From Nemertoderma westbladi (taxonomy: Eukaryota > Xenacoelomorpha > Nemertodermatida > Nemertodermatidae): 64,000 bases of DNA. Made by a program: the position numbers and the translations under genes. Below are positions 34,390 through 46,096 of the stretch, one piece after another. The notes under the pieces are model-generated. The model was not told the DNA's origin. It made no database searches and worked only from the letters and a program-made list of their open reading frames with translations. Where the stretch lies: contig JAUCBJ010000866.1 of NCBI GenBank assembly GCA_032718475.1, forward strand, positions 17,556 to 81,555, written 5' to 3'. Numbering within the stretch: the stretch's first letter is position 1; every line of letters begins with the position of its first letter.

Positions 34390-37300
34390 CTACCCCCTGA
34401 GGTCTTTAATATTCCTGGGAGTCCATTTACACAATCATAATAGACATGTACAGAACAAACAGTGTCCCCCAGGAAATGAAAACAAATAAGTTCTTGCCAG
34501 TTCCCAAAAAGGGCAACCTAACATTCTTTGGATCTTTTCGTTAAATATCGTTGATATCTATCCCTGCAAAGCTACAGTATAATTGTATTATTATTTTTTT
34601 TTTTGCGGCGCCGACATTGGAAAGAACTCCCAGGCGAGTTGCGTGGAGGCTCTCATTGCCTTCATTCAAGAAAAAAACTAAAAAGCTTTTACTTTAAGCT
34701 GGAATACCAAAACTGTCCTGATTAGTTTATATGACATTAATTTTAACATTTTTATTTCATATACATTGTTTTAAAAAAACTCATATTTTATTGGAATGAT
34801 CTCTAATTGATTAATTTTTACTGTGCGTTAGCGCCTAGATCATCATGTATATCGCGCTTTATAAATACAATTATTTATTATTATAATTCAGTCTCTCGAT
34901 CACGTATGGTCAGCTTCCATTATATGGAATCACTGAGGAAATTATTGCACCAGCAGCAGCAGATAACTATACGATGTTCATACAATGACATCTTTGTCTA
35001 TATCATCGATGGTGGCAAAGATGCTTTCGAAGTTTTGTGGGATTTCCTACAGTATACCACACTTCCACTTTTCTTATTCAGAATTGTGTAGTGGATTATG
35101 TTCTACGCATGTCCTTAGACTATCTTAGTGAAATCCAGACTAGCGTACCTTACTGATCTGAAGACTTACGAGTACTCATAGAATCACTATAGGGAGCCCA
35201 GTGGTTCCTCATCTCATCGGATCAGGCTGAATGTTGATCTTTTTGTTAATCTGGGAGTCCGATTCCCTTCGATGACGTCATGGGAAGCCATTAGTATCAT
35301 TGAATTTGTCTGTCCAGGATTTGGAAGCGACATATCGGAATCGTAAGGTTCAATTATTTAGTGCAACAGTAGAATCCTATATGGGAGTCCAACAGTAGGG
35401 ACCTATATGGGAGTCCAACAGTAGGGACCTATATGGGAGTCCAACAGTAGGGACCTATATGGGAGTCCAACAGTAGGGACCTATATGGGAGTCCAACAGT
35501 AGGGACCTATATGGGAGTCCAACAGTAGGGACCTATATGGGAGTCCAACAGTAGGGACCTATATGGGAGTCCAACAGTAGGGACCTATATGGGAGTCCAA
35601 CAGTAGGGACCTATATGGGAGTCCAACAGTAGGGACCTATATGGGAGTCCAACAGTAGGGACCTATATGGGAGTCCAACAGTAGGGACCTATATGGGAGT
35701 CCAACAGTAGGGACCTATATGGGAGTCCAACAGTAGGGACCTATATGGGAGTCCAACAGTAGGGACCTATATGGGAGTCCAACAGTAGGGACCTATATGG
35801 GAGTCCAACAGTAGGGACCTATATGGGAGTCCAACAGTAGGGACCTATATGGGAGTCCAACAGTAGGGACCTATATGGGAGTCCAACAGTAGGGACCTAT
35901 ATGGGAGTCCAACAGTAGGGACCTATATGGGAGTCCAACAGTAGGGACCTATATGGGAGTCCAACAGTAGGGACCTATATGGGAGTCCAACAGTAGGGAC
36001 CTATATAGGAGTCCAACAGTAGGGATCTATATGGGAGTCCAACAGTAGGGACCTATATGGGAGTCCAACAGTAGGGACCTATATGGGAGTCCAACAGTAG
36101 GGACCTATATGGGAGTCCAACAGTAGGGACCTATATGGGAGTCCAACAGTAGGGACCTATATGGGAGTCCAACAGTAGGGACCTATATGGGAGTCCAACA
36201 GTAGGGACCTATATGGGAGTCCAACAGTAGGGACCTATATGGGAGTCCAACAGTAGGGACCTATATGGGAGTCCAACAGTAGGGACCTATATGGGAGTCC
36301 AACAGTAGGGACCTATATGGGAGTCCAACAGTAGGGACCTATATGGGAGTCCAACAGTAGGGACCTATATGGGAGTCCAACAGTAGGGACCTATATGGGA
36401 GTCCAACAGTAGGGACCTATATGGGAGTCCAACAGTAGGGACCTATATGGGAGTCCAACAGTAGGGACCTATATGGGAGTCCAACAGTAGGGACCTATAT
36501 GGGAGTCCAACAGTAGGGACCTATATGGGAGTCCAACAGTAGGGACCTATATGGGAGTCCAACAGTAGGGACCTATATGGGAGTCCAACAGTAGGGACCT
36601 ATATGGGAGTCCAACAGTAGGGACCTATATGGGAGTCCAACAGTAGGGACCTATATGGGAGTCCAACAGTAGGGACCTATATGGGAGTCCAACAGTAGGG
36701 ACCTATATGGGAGTCCAACAGTAGGGACCTATATGGGAGTCCAACAGTAGGGATCTATATGGGAGTCCAACAGTAGGGACCTATATGGGAGTCCAACAGT
36801 AGGGACCTATATGGGAGTCCAACAGTAGGGACCTATATAGGAGTCCAACAGTAGGGATCTATATGGGAGTCCAACAGTAGGGACCTATATGGGAGTCCAA
36901 CAGTAGGGACCTATATGGGAGTCCAACAGTAGGGACCTATATGGGAGTCCAACAGTAGGGACCTATATGGGAGTCCAACAGTAGGGACCTATATGGGAGT
37001 CCAACAGTAGGGACCTATATGGGAGTCCAACAGTAGGGACCTATATGGGAGTCCAACAGTAGGGACCTATATGGGAGTCCAACAGTAGGGACCTATATGG
37101 GAGTCCAACAGTAGGGACCTATATGGGAGTCCAACAGTAGGGACCTATATGGGAGTCCAACAGTAGGGACCTATATGGGAGTCCAACAGTAGGGACCTAT
37201 ATGGGAGTCCAACAGTAGGGACCTATATGGGAGTCCAACAGTAGGGACCTATATGGGAGTCCAACAGTAGGGACCTATATGGGAGTCCAACAGTAGGGAC

Positions 37301-37815
37301 CTATATGGGAGTCCAACAGTAGGGACCTATATGGGAGTCCAACAGTAGGGACCTATATGGGAGTCCAACAGTAGGGACCTATATGGGAGTCCAACAGTAG
37401 GGACCTATATGGGAGTCCAACAGTAGGGACCTATATGGGAGTCCAACAGTAGGGACCTATATGGGAGTCCAACAGTAGGGACCTATATGGGAGTCCATGC
37501 TGGGCTCTAACTGCGAGGATTTGTTAATCTCTGGATGGTACTTATACACGAATGCTGCGTCGGGTTCACTGTGTCAAGTACAATGTACACATCTCCAACT
37601 AGACCTTATACAGCATTATACTCATTAAAACCCCCAAGCTTGGCAATTGGACTAGGCCGCCTCCGCTTTGCGGAACATTGCTTTAGCAGTGAGGACCAGT
37701 AGATTAAAGATGCGGGTAATCTCGCGAAAGTCATGGGGGATAGGGATTTGTGTCGGCGAAATTTTGTTGATTCGATGATTCTACATATCATTCTTAATGA
37801 AGCTGCATTGTAGCC
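34390..37815 (+). mobile_element. Old LINE remnant containing its own minisatellite
   Basis: Degenerate sequence of the same LINE family as 38958-42362. Recognisable nucleotide matches begin with CTGAGGTCTTTAAT (RT palm region) and AAACAAATAAGTT, then resume near 34890 (TCAGTCTCTCGATCACGTATG) and continue to 35365. After the 26-bp array they go on from 37492 (GGGAGTCCATGCTGGGCTC) to about 37815. Stops and frameshifts are frequent, so this is an old copy. An unrelated AT-rich insert of about 300 bp (34573-34880) with a GCGCTTTATAAATACAATTA-type tail interrupts it. The internal array has almost no mutations and is therefore much younger than the LINE. Confidence 0.85.
35366..37498 (+). repeat. 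26-bp minisatellite born inside a LINE
   Basis: About 82 copies of a 26-bp unit, GGGAGTCCAACAGTAGGG plus ACCTATAT, nearly all identical. The unit derives from the LINE RT region that reads GCAGCAGTAGTTCC...GGGAGTCCATGC in better copies: flanking LINE sequence enters at GCAACAGTAG and leaves at GGGAGTCCATGCTGG. A pair of linked variants (TATATAGGAGTCC then AGGGATCTATAT) occurs at about 36001 and 36833, exactly 832 bp or 32 units apart. That shows a block duplication. Confidence 0.97.
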
Positions 37816-38616
37816 GATAATATAGATATATTTGATATGCGGCATATCCACCTGCTTTTCTCAGCAATTATTTATGCCTGGTTGTCTGAGATCAGCGCTT
37901 TCGTTGCCATTGAGTCCAATCTGTTTTATTTTCTAGTCATTTATTCATCATCATCCATCACCATCAATCAGCAGACCAGATTGGAGACCAGTCTGTTGTA
38001 GTTGTACTTCACACTGAGGTTCCTCATCTTCACACTGAGGTTCCTGGGGTGTAACCCCTTGTTTGTGGGAACGAAGTCTAAGAAGTCTTATCTTAGCCAC
38101 GATAAGGTGATTATCATTCTGAAATGAACGCTATGTGAGACCATAGAAACACAGAACTGTATTCGGCTGTATTTTCTTCCGAAAGAGATGCTGGTCAATA
38201 ATTTGGAACTGCTGAGCGTTTGGATACATTTCTGAAACATGTCTTTCATCCTTGATTGGTCGATAAATGGGAAGCAAGGTAACTTTGGAACACAGTGGAA
38301 GAGCTTATTGGGTAGTTTTGGTATAATTTTGCTCCATACTAGATTCTTTTTAAATATTTAATTGGCGTGCTCTATGTGTTCTACCGTTTGAATAATTTAT
38401 CACTAAATCACAAGAGTACCGTGGAGGGTTTAATGTGGCGCCAATGGTGATAAAAGGGGTTCCTTTGGGAAACAGGGTAAGGGTTTTTGAAGAACATCCA
38501 TGGTGGTGAACAGGGATTCCCTGGCTTAATGGGGCTAAAAGAATCTCCCATTTATATTTATATATTCAAATAAAATAAACATTTGATCACTCACATTTAT
38601 TTCGTTTAATTTATAG
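37816..38616 (+). mobile_element. Intron end containing a SINE-like copy (about 38165-38555)
   Basis: The part at about 38165-38555 matches the SINE at 46097-46735. Shared pieces are CTTTCATCCTT...GGTCGATAAATGGGAA, AAGGTAACTT, CATGGTGGTGAACAGG and the tail CCCTGGCTTAATGGGGCTAAAAG. The tRNA-like head is not clear here. The sequence before it (37816-38160) has no supported feature. The intron ends with acceptor TTTAATTTATAG at 38616. Confidence 0.6.
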
Positions 38617-38788
38617 TTCTCACCAGCAGTGAGCAGCAGGTCCGCTCCTGTGCGTTACCATGGGAACTACTTAGGTGTTGGTGGACAACCTGATTACAGA
38701 CGGGAGAGTATGGACAGTGAATTGGACGACACGTCAACGCCCAGTAGTAGGCGCGAGAGTTTGGGTTGCAATGGTCATACCCCTACAG
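38617..38788 (+). CDS. Cav3: Cav3 exon: II-III linker
   Basis: The exon opens in phase 0 after TTTAATTTATAG, joining ...RLSVAS to FSPAVSSRSAPVRYHGNYLG. It continues with a Ser/Arg-rich linker (DDTSTPSSRRESLGCNGHTP), typical of the poorly conserved cytoplasmic II-III loop. It contains possible phosphorylation motifs (RRES). It ends in phase 1 at CCCCTACAG|GTGAGT. The start codon-like GTG at 38629 is not a start. The last nine exonic bases plus the donor are the seed of the 20-bp array that follows. Confidence 0.87.
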
Positions 38789-38957
38789 GTGAGTGCTACC
38801 CCCTACAGGTGAGTGCTACCCCCTATAGGTGAGTTCTACCCCCTACAGGTGAATGCTACCCCCTACAGGTGAGGGCTACCCCCTACAGGTGAGTGCTACC
38901 CCAGGTGAGTACTTGCGTGTGATACCCCTTACTAGTGAGTACTAAGCCCTACTAGTG
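38780..38957 (+). repeat. 20-bp minisatellite spanning the exon-intron junction, first block
   Basis: The unit is GTGAGTGCTACCCCCTACAG. Its last nine bases are the end of the exon and its first bases are the donor. Six or so clean units carry a perfect CAG|GTGAGT-type donor, with single changes (GTGAATG, GTGAGGG, TATAG). Units then drift to the CTACTAGTGAGT form, and the block is interrupted by a LINE near 38958. Confidence 0.95.
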
Positions 38958-40132
38958 AGTGAGTCAGGTCAGGTCAGGTATTCTAGGTTATTGATCAAGA
39001 AAACTTGCCACCTCCATGCAGCATAAAGGAGGTGCCACCTGTAGCTGCATAGACCCTCTTACTAGGGCAAATCTGGTCCTGTAACTAGGACCCCCTTCGT
39101 TCTGGGATAAGGACGCCCTTGGTCCTGGATTAAGGACCCATATACTTGGCTGCAGGGGTATATGGCCTGACCAGGCAGATGGTGATCTACCAATGGCTGG
39201 TCAGGAGTAGAGTGTTCTCATGTCCACTCTGAGTGCACTTCACTGCGACCTGCACCTGGATGAAAGGGTACAGGGCATGACCCAGCAGATGAGCTGCAAC
39301 AGCCAATGGTGGGTCATGTGCGTCAGAGTAGATATGGGTGATGGGCCTCATATCTGACTCCATTGCGACACCCACCCTGTGGAATGGCAAACCAGGGTGT
39401 GGTATTTGCCCCGAGAGCTGACTCGGCAGAAAAGCACCCCCCAACCCCCTCTATAGATTACATTAGTAATGCGGAGGTCCAGCCACTGGAGGCCAGTGGA
39501 ATGACTGGACACAATCGGCCTCACAGGCGTCAGTTCTCCTGATCGGCTGCCTGTCACACCCCCTACTGGGGAGAGAGCGGCAAACAATTCTTTGAGTCCC
39601 TTTCCTGATGACCTTTCTGGCCCAAACCCTGGGTCACCAGGGAGGCCAGATTGTGAGGGGGAGAGGGATTCTGGAGTTGGAGTCTACTCTCATGTTCCTA
39701 AGAGAAAGTCTAGTCTAGTGACTTGCCTCAGTAAACACCCTAACACTCGGGTCCCTAATGCGACAAGGTGAGCTGACTGCCTTGGCAGATAAGCTTTCTC
39801 TTAGCGCAGTGGGTGTTCAAGAGCACCGAATGCAGACTGGACAGACTGATGAGGTTCTGATTAAGGACATGGGGGGCGGTTGGCGACTCGCCTCGCTTCA
39901 GCAGATGATAGTGGCAATGGTGGAATTGGTCTATTGATGAATCCAACTGCACATGCAGCATTGGACAAAATAGACCAAATCTCTAACCGCATCATCCGTT
40001 GCCACTTCTCATGTTCTGGAAGACTGGCTAAGAAGTTTCCTAAGGTGGTTCTGATTGTGTGCTACTCTCCAACTAGTGTTGCCCCTGTAGAGGAGGTGGA
40101 AAATTTCTACCAGAATCTACAAGCAGCTACAG

Positions 40133-41632
40133 ATGGAGTGGATCAGCAATCAGCATGCATTCTTAACATTCCTGGGAGACTTTAATGCAAGTCTGCATCA
40201 ATCACCTACATCGCCCTGGGTCTATAGGAATAGTGTTAACCGAAATTCCGTCCATCTTCAGGATTTTATCTCTGGAAATAAATTGTTTTCGGCTGGAACC
40301 CAGTTCAAGAAGCGAACTGGAAAGCTATGGACTCAAAGTGGACCCAGTGGTCACAAGTCCCAGATAAACCATATCCTGTTTCGTAGGAAATACAGGAGCT
40401 CTATACAAGACTGTAATGCATTTACACTTCGACCCTTCTCCAGTGATCACCGCCTTATTGTGGCCAAGGTAAGACTTAGTCTGCGTGCTAGCAGAACAAC
40501 GAAATCTGCCTTGCCGCGGCATGACTGGTCCTCTCTGTTGCAACAGCCAAGTGTGAGATCCAGCTTCACACTACAGCTGAGCAACAGGTATAAGGTTCTT
40601 GCCTGTGAGGCGGCGCATCACCGTGAGGGCTATACTGCCTTCACAGAGGCAGTTAAGTTAGCAGCTGCAGAAACAGTTCCTGTATACCCTCGAAACAGGA
40701 AACGGGCCCCCTGGACTGACAACAAAATTCAGAAGTGCCGAAATGACCTCTACAAGGCGCAGAAAGAGTCCCAACTCAAACAGACTACAGCGGCCAAGAA
40801 TGCAGTTAAGGCTGCATCTAGGTCCCTGAACAGGCAGTACTCTGTTAATTTACAGGAGCTAATAAACCAACAGGTTGATGCCATCAATGATGTTGACGAC
40901 AGCAGGCAATCATCCCAGGTTAAGGCTGAATCACCATCCGATCGCCTCAATGGTTGGAAGGCCCACTTTGAAAAGCTCCTCAATAATGACAGGGTATTGC
41001 CTGATAACTTTATAGAAGTAAAAGTGTCTGAGTCTGTACTCCCAGATATTCCCATTGGTGATATCTCCTTTGCAGAAGTGAAGGCTGCTGCAAAGAGCAT
41101 TAAGACCAATCGTGCCAGTGGAGTAGATGGTGTTCCCCCTGAGGTCTTTAAAATACCTGAGTGTTTAAAGCTCATCTATCCCATCATAGTAGACATGTAC
41201 CGAACAACAAGAGTCCCACAAGAAATAAAAACAAATAAGTTGGTGCCAGTTCCCAAGAAGGGCAACCTAACACTCTATGGTTCTTTTCGGGGAATCTCAT
41301 TGATCTCGATTGCTGCAAAGCTATACAATAGGATTCTATTAAATCGCATCAGGGATCCCATTGAGAAACTGCTCCGTGGAAATCAGAATGGGTTCCGTAA
41401 AGGTCGTGGGACCATGGAGCCCATTTTGGCACTTAGAAGGATAATTGAAGAGTTATCAAAAAAGAAAGACAGGCATCTGGCTGTTATCTTTGTTGACTTC
41501 TTCAAGGCCCTTGATTCAGTCTCTCGCTCACGTATGTTCAGCATACTTTCATTATATGGGATTCCTGATGAAATTATTGCAGCAATCAGATCAGTATACG
41601 ATGGTTCGACAACATTTTGTGTCTACTGTTGA
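40133..41632 (+). pseudogene. LINE endonuclease C-terminus and RT N-terminal half
   Basis: About 500 codons of open frame. The endonuclease C-terminus (FLGDFNASLHQSPTSPW, later FSSDHRLIVAKV) is followed by a basic connector (RNRKRAPWTDNKIQKC) and RT fingers and palm up to YDGSTTF. There the frame is lost near 41612 relative to the copies at 54162-55772. The apparent initiator is internal; the real frame began upstream in the endonuclease. Confidence 0.85.
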
Positions 41633-41639
41633 CGGTGAC

Positions 41640-42315
41640 ACAGAACCATTTGAAGTGTTATGGGGCGTCCTCCAGGGAGACACACTTGCACCATTCTTGT
41701 TCATGGTATGCTTGAGCATGGTATGCGTGAGCATGTGGATGACTTCTGTTACCTGGGATCATGGATCCGGAAGTCAGGTGAGGACCTTCGAATACGTAAG
41801 GGAAAGGCATGGGCAGCCTTGAATAGTCTTTCCAGGATTTGGAAGTCACCGAGAATTAATCGGAAACTTAAGGTCCGATTATTTAGAGCAGCAGTAGTTC
41901 CAGTACTCCTCTATGGGAGTCCATGCTTTGCTCTAACTGCTGAGGACACCAAATCTCTGGATGGCACATTCACAAGAATGCTACGCCGGGTTCATTGTGT
42001 CAAGTACAATGCACACATCTCCAACAAGACACTATATAACATTGGAGGTGTCTCACTGGTTCCCCCAACTTGACACTAGAACAAAATCGCCTCCGCTTTG
42101 CAGGACATTGCTTTCGCCGTGAGGACCAGCCAGTGCATAATCTTGTACTTTGGCAGCCTCATGGAGTGAATAAGCATGGTGGACAGCCCATGACTTTGTT
42201 GAGACGCATCTTAAAGGACACTGACCTTGAAGATGCGGATGATCTAGCAAATGTCATGGGTGATAGGGAGTTGTGGCGGTGCAATTTTGTCGATAAGCCG
42301 GCACAGCATTCTTAA
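41640..42315 (+). pseudogene. LINE RT C-terminal half with internal deletion
   Basis: This holds LWGVLQGDTLAPFLF, then jumps directly to REHVDDFCYLGSWIRKSGED. About 340 bp present in the sister copies (including LDFADDLGVL) are missing. A further frameshift near 42066 separates the last 81 codons (LRFAGHCFRREDQPVHNLVL to KPAQHS). Confidence 0.85.
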
Positions 42316-42362
42316 AAATGCAGCTGCAATGCAGCATGCCGATCCTAGTAGTAGTAGTAGTA

Positions 42363-44728
42363 GTTACGCCCTACTAGTGAGTGATACCCCCCACGTGTGA
42401 GTGGTCCCTTACTAGTGAGTACTACGCCCTACTAGTGAGTGCTATCCCTTACTAGTGAGTACTACGCCCTACTAGTGAGTGATACCTCCCATTAGTGAGC
42501 GCTGTCCCTTACTAGTGAGTACTACGCCCTACTAGTGAGTGCTACCCCTTACTAGTGAATACTACGCCCTACTAGTGAGTGCTACCCCTACTAGTATTGC
42601 TACCCCTTACTAGTGAGTACTACGCCCTACTAGTGAGTGCTACCCACTACTAGTGAGTGCTACCCCTTACTAGTGAGTACTACGCCCTACTAGTGAGTGC
42701 TACCCCTTACAAGTGAGTACTACGCCCTACTAGTGAGTGCTACCCCCTACTAATGAGCGCTGTCCCTTACAAGTGAGTACTACGCCCTACTAGTGAGTGC
42801 TACCCACTACTAGTGAGTGCTATCCCTTACTAATGAGTACTACGCCCTACTACTGAGTGCTACCCCTTACTAGTGAGTACTACTCCCTACTAGTGAGTGC
42901 TACCCCCTACTAGTGAGTGCTACCCCTTACTAGTGAGTACTACGCCCTACTAGTGAGTGCTACCCACTACTAGTGAGTGGCACCTCTTACTAGTGAGTAC
43001 TACGCCCTACTAGTGAGTGCTACCCACTACTAGTGAGTGCTACCCCTTACTAGCGAGTACTGCGCCCTACTCGTGAGTGCTACCCCTTACTAGTGAGTGC
43101 TACCCCTTACTTGTGAGTACTACGCCCTACTAGTGAGTGCTACCCCTTACTAGTGAGTACTACTCCCTACTAGTGAGTGCTACCCCCTACTAGTGAGTGC
43201 TACCCCTTACTAGTGAGTACTACGCCCTACTAGTGAGTGCTACCCACTACTAGTGAGTGGCACCTCTTACTAGTGAGTACTACGCCCTACTAGTGAGTGC
43301 TACCCACTACTAGTGAGTGCTACCCCTTACTAGTGAGTACTACGCCCTACTAGTGAGTGCTACCCACTACTAGTGAGTGCTACCCCTTACTAGTGAGTAC
43401 TGCGCCCTACTAGTGAGTGCTACCCCTTACTAGAGAGTGCTACCCCCTGCTAGTTAGTGCTACCCCTTACTAGTGAGTACTACGCCCTACTAGTGAGTGC
43501 TACCCACTACTAGTGAGTGGCACCTCTTACTAGTGAGTACTACGCCCTACTAGTGAGTGCTACCCACTACTAGTGAGTGCTACCCCTTACTAGTGAGTAC
43601 TACGCCCTACTAGTGAGTGCTACCCACTACTAGTGAGTGCTACCCCTTACTAGTGAGTACTGCGCCCTACTAGTGAGTACTACGCCCTACTAGTGAGTGC
43701 TACCCACTACTAGTGAGTGCTACCCCTTACTAGTGAGTACTACGCCCTACTAGTGAGTGCTACCCCCTGCTAGTTAGTGCTACTCCTTACTAGTGAGTAC
43801 TATGCCCTACTAGTGAGTGCTATCCCCTACTAGTGAGTGCTACCCCTTACTAGTGAGTACTGCGCCCTACTAGTGAGTACTACGCCCTACTAGTGAGTGC
43901 TACCCACTACTAGTGAGTGCTACCCCTTACTAGTGAGTACTACGCCCTACTAGTGAGTACTACGCCCTACTAGTGAGTGCTACCCCCTGCTAGTTAGTGC
44001 TACTCCTTACTAGTGAGTACTATGCCCTACTAGTGAGTGCTACCCCCTACTAGTGAGTGCTACCCCTTACTAGTGAGTGCTACCCCCAGCTAGTTAGTGC
44101 TACTCCTTACTAGTGAGTACTATGCCCTACTAGTGAGTGCTACCCCCTACTAGTGAGTGCTACCCACAACTGGTGAGTGATCCCCCCGCTAGTGAGTGTT
44201 ACCCCCTACTGGTTAGTGATACCCCCCGCTAGAGAGTGCTACTCCCTATTAGTGAGTGCTACCCACTACTGGTTACTGATACCCCCCGCTAGTGAGTGCT
44301 ACCCCCTAATAGTGAGTGCTACCCCCTACTAGTGAGTGCTACCCACAACTGGTGAGTGATCCCCCCGCTAGTGAGTACTACCCCTTACTAGTGAGTGCTA
44401 CCCCCTACTAGTTAGTGCTACTCCTTACTAGTGAGTGCTACCCCCTAATAGTGAGTGCTACCCCCTACTAGTGAGTGCTACCCACTACTGGTTAGTGATA
44501 ACCCCCGCTAGTGAGTGCTACCCCTTACTAGTGAGTGCTACCCACTACTGGTGAGTGATACCCCCCGCTAGTGAGTGCTACCCCTACTAGTGAGTGCTAC
44601 CCTCCGCTAGTGAGTGCTACCCCTTACTAGTGAGTGCTACCCACTACTGGTTAGTGATACCCCCCGCTAGTGAGTGCTACCCCTACTAGTGAGTGCTACC
44701 CTCCGCTAGTGAGTGCTACCCCCTACAA
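42363..44728 (+). repeat. 20-bp minisatellite derived from splice junction, second block
   Basis: A 2.4-kb array of about 115 units of type CCCTACTAGTGAGTGCTACC, often alternating with ACTACGCCCTACTAGTGAGT, which makes a 40-bp dimer. The core GTGAGT is kept in nearly every unit, but the preceding CAG has become CTA. Trimers and longer blocks are duplicated (for example CACTACTAGTGAGTGGCACC near 42965, 43250 and 43510). The right end is richer in CCCGCTAGTGAG and ACTGGTTAGTGAT variants. Confidence 0.96.
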
Positions 44729-44870
44729 TTACATTACATAGTACCAAAACAAATGAATTAAAACACATCGACATTTTTTCTCAAGACATTACTAAGATAG
44801 TCTGAGATTTTATATGCCAAGTACTAATTGATAAGTTTTGACATAAACTTTGATTGTTTCCTCCCTTTAG

Positions 44871-45001
44871 ATACGCCGTCTCGGAGGTTGTCCTTCAGTA
44901 AGACTCCTGCAGTAGTCCTCGGAGAAGACGGATCTCGCAGGACCTCCGATTGCGAACCCGATGCTCAATTTGATGAGGACCCTGACGCTATTGATGAGTC
45001 G
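44871..45001 (+). CDS. Cav3: Cav3 exon: end of II-III linker
   Basis: The exon starts after TTTCCTCCCTTTAG and completes the phase-1 codon with AT. It encodes DTPSRRLSFSKTPAVVLG then an acidic segment (CEPDAQFDEDPDAIDES) leading to domain III. It ends in phase 0 at TCG|GTATGG. Acidic sequence just before IIIS1 is usual in T-type channels. Confidence 0.87.
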
Positions 45002-46096
45002 GTATGGGATAGTTGTTATTATTCATAGTTATACCTCATTGCTGTAATGAATAACCGAACACTTCTATTGGTTGTAGTAAACATATTTTTATTGTCACCT
45101 AAATTGTTGTAGTGAGTAACTTCTCCATTCTCTTTCTTTCCGCCTAGTTCAATCTCTATTTCTATTTCACTCTTCCTTATCATTTCCATTTCATTCTATT
45201 GTTATCATTTTCATTTTCTTTTCTATTTCATTCATTCATAATGTCTGACACATCGGAAAACAAAGGAAAATGTACTATAGTCGAAAGAAAAACGATACGT
45301 AGAGTTACAGTATGAATATAATAAGTCCCTGTTGTGCTATGGGACTCTATGGACCCTCTCAAACAGGAGATAAGGCTAGAGATGCATAAAATAGAAAAGT
45401 TGCGCCTCTTTAATTGGTATATTCTATGTTTCCAAGCAACCATAAAGGATACATTACACAATAAATAATAAGTACAAAATATGTTAATTATTATAATATC
45501 AAATATATATTAATACAACCAGCCCATAGTATTGCATTTTCCTATGTTATAATTCAAGTTTGTTATCATTCAGAGTTCCATCACAAGTTATACTTACCAT
45601 TGGCGTGGTTTCCATTGGATACACACGTTAAGACAGGTACGATCTTCTAATACAAATCTGTTTATAGAAAGTTGTCTCCTTGTTGCTCTGAAACATACTG
45701 AAAAGGAAGCATTTGCCTTGAACTTTGTAACAATTGTATGTATATGTTCTCACACTATTCTCAGTATTAGGATTGGTTTGGGTTTGTCAAACCAAATTGC
45801 AAATATCATTTTGTAGTCTCTTAAAACCACGTCATTGCAGTGCCAGGTTGTTTATGACGACATGGCTATGGTTAATGTTGGTTGCTATACCTTGCTTGTT
45901 ATTGTTGTGACATAATTTTAGTTGTAACTTTTAAGGTAGTAATTAGTGTGCGGGCTGTTCGAATGGGAACAATCAAGCAAACAAACAAACAGACAGACAT
46001 ATTTTACTTTATTATAATGTCTCACAGATAAACAACTGACCATACATGATTTATTATGGTACCGGACCGGGAATAGGCTAGTAATATAGTTAATTC
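45002..46096 (+). other. Cav3 intron, left part
   Basis: About 1.1 kb of AT-rich intron. A pyrimidine-rich stretch with TTTCATT/TTTCTATTTC repeats lies at 45130-45235. No gene or element is supported. Confidence 0.55.

Larger units (their letters stand above)
38958..42362 (+). mobile_element. Near full-length LINE (APE-type non-LTR retrotransposon), damaged
   Basis: The longest LINE copy in the window. A leader of about 800 bp (38958-39755) is followed by an AP-like endonuclease and a reverse transcriptase, and the element ends ATGCCGATCCTAGTAGTAGTAG. Endonuclease signs are LADKLSLSAVGVQEHRMQTG (about 39760-39830), GDFNA (about 40175) and SDHR (about 40442). RT signs are NRASGVDGVPPE, GNQNGFRKGRGTMEP and VFVDFFKALDS-type motifs. 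It has frameshifts near 39890, 40135-40180, 41610 and 42066, plus a deletion at about 41706 that removes the FADD catalytic box. It is inactive. From motif memory it is RTE-like, but the clade is not certain. Confidence 0.9.
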
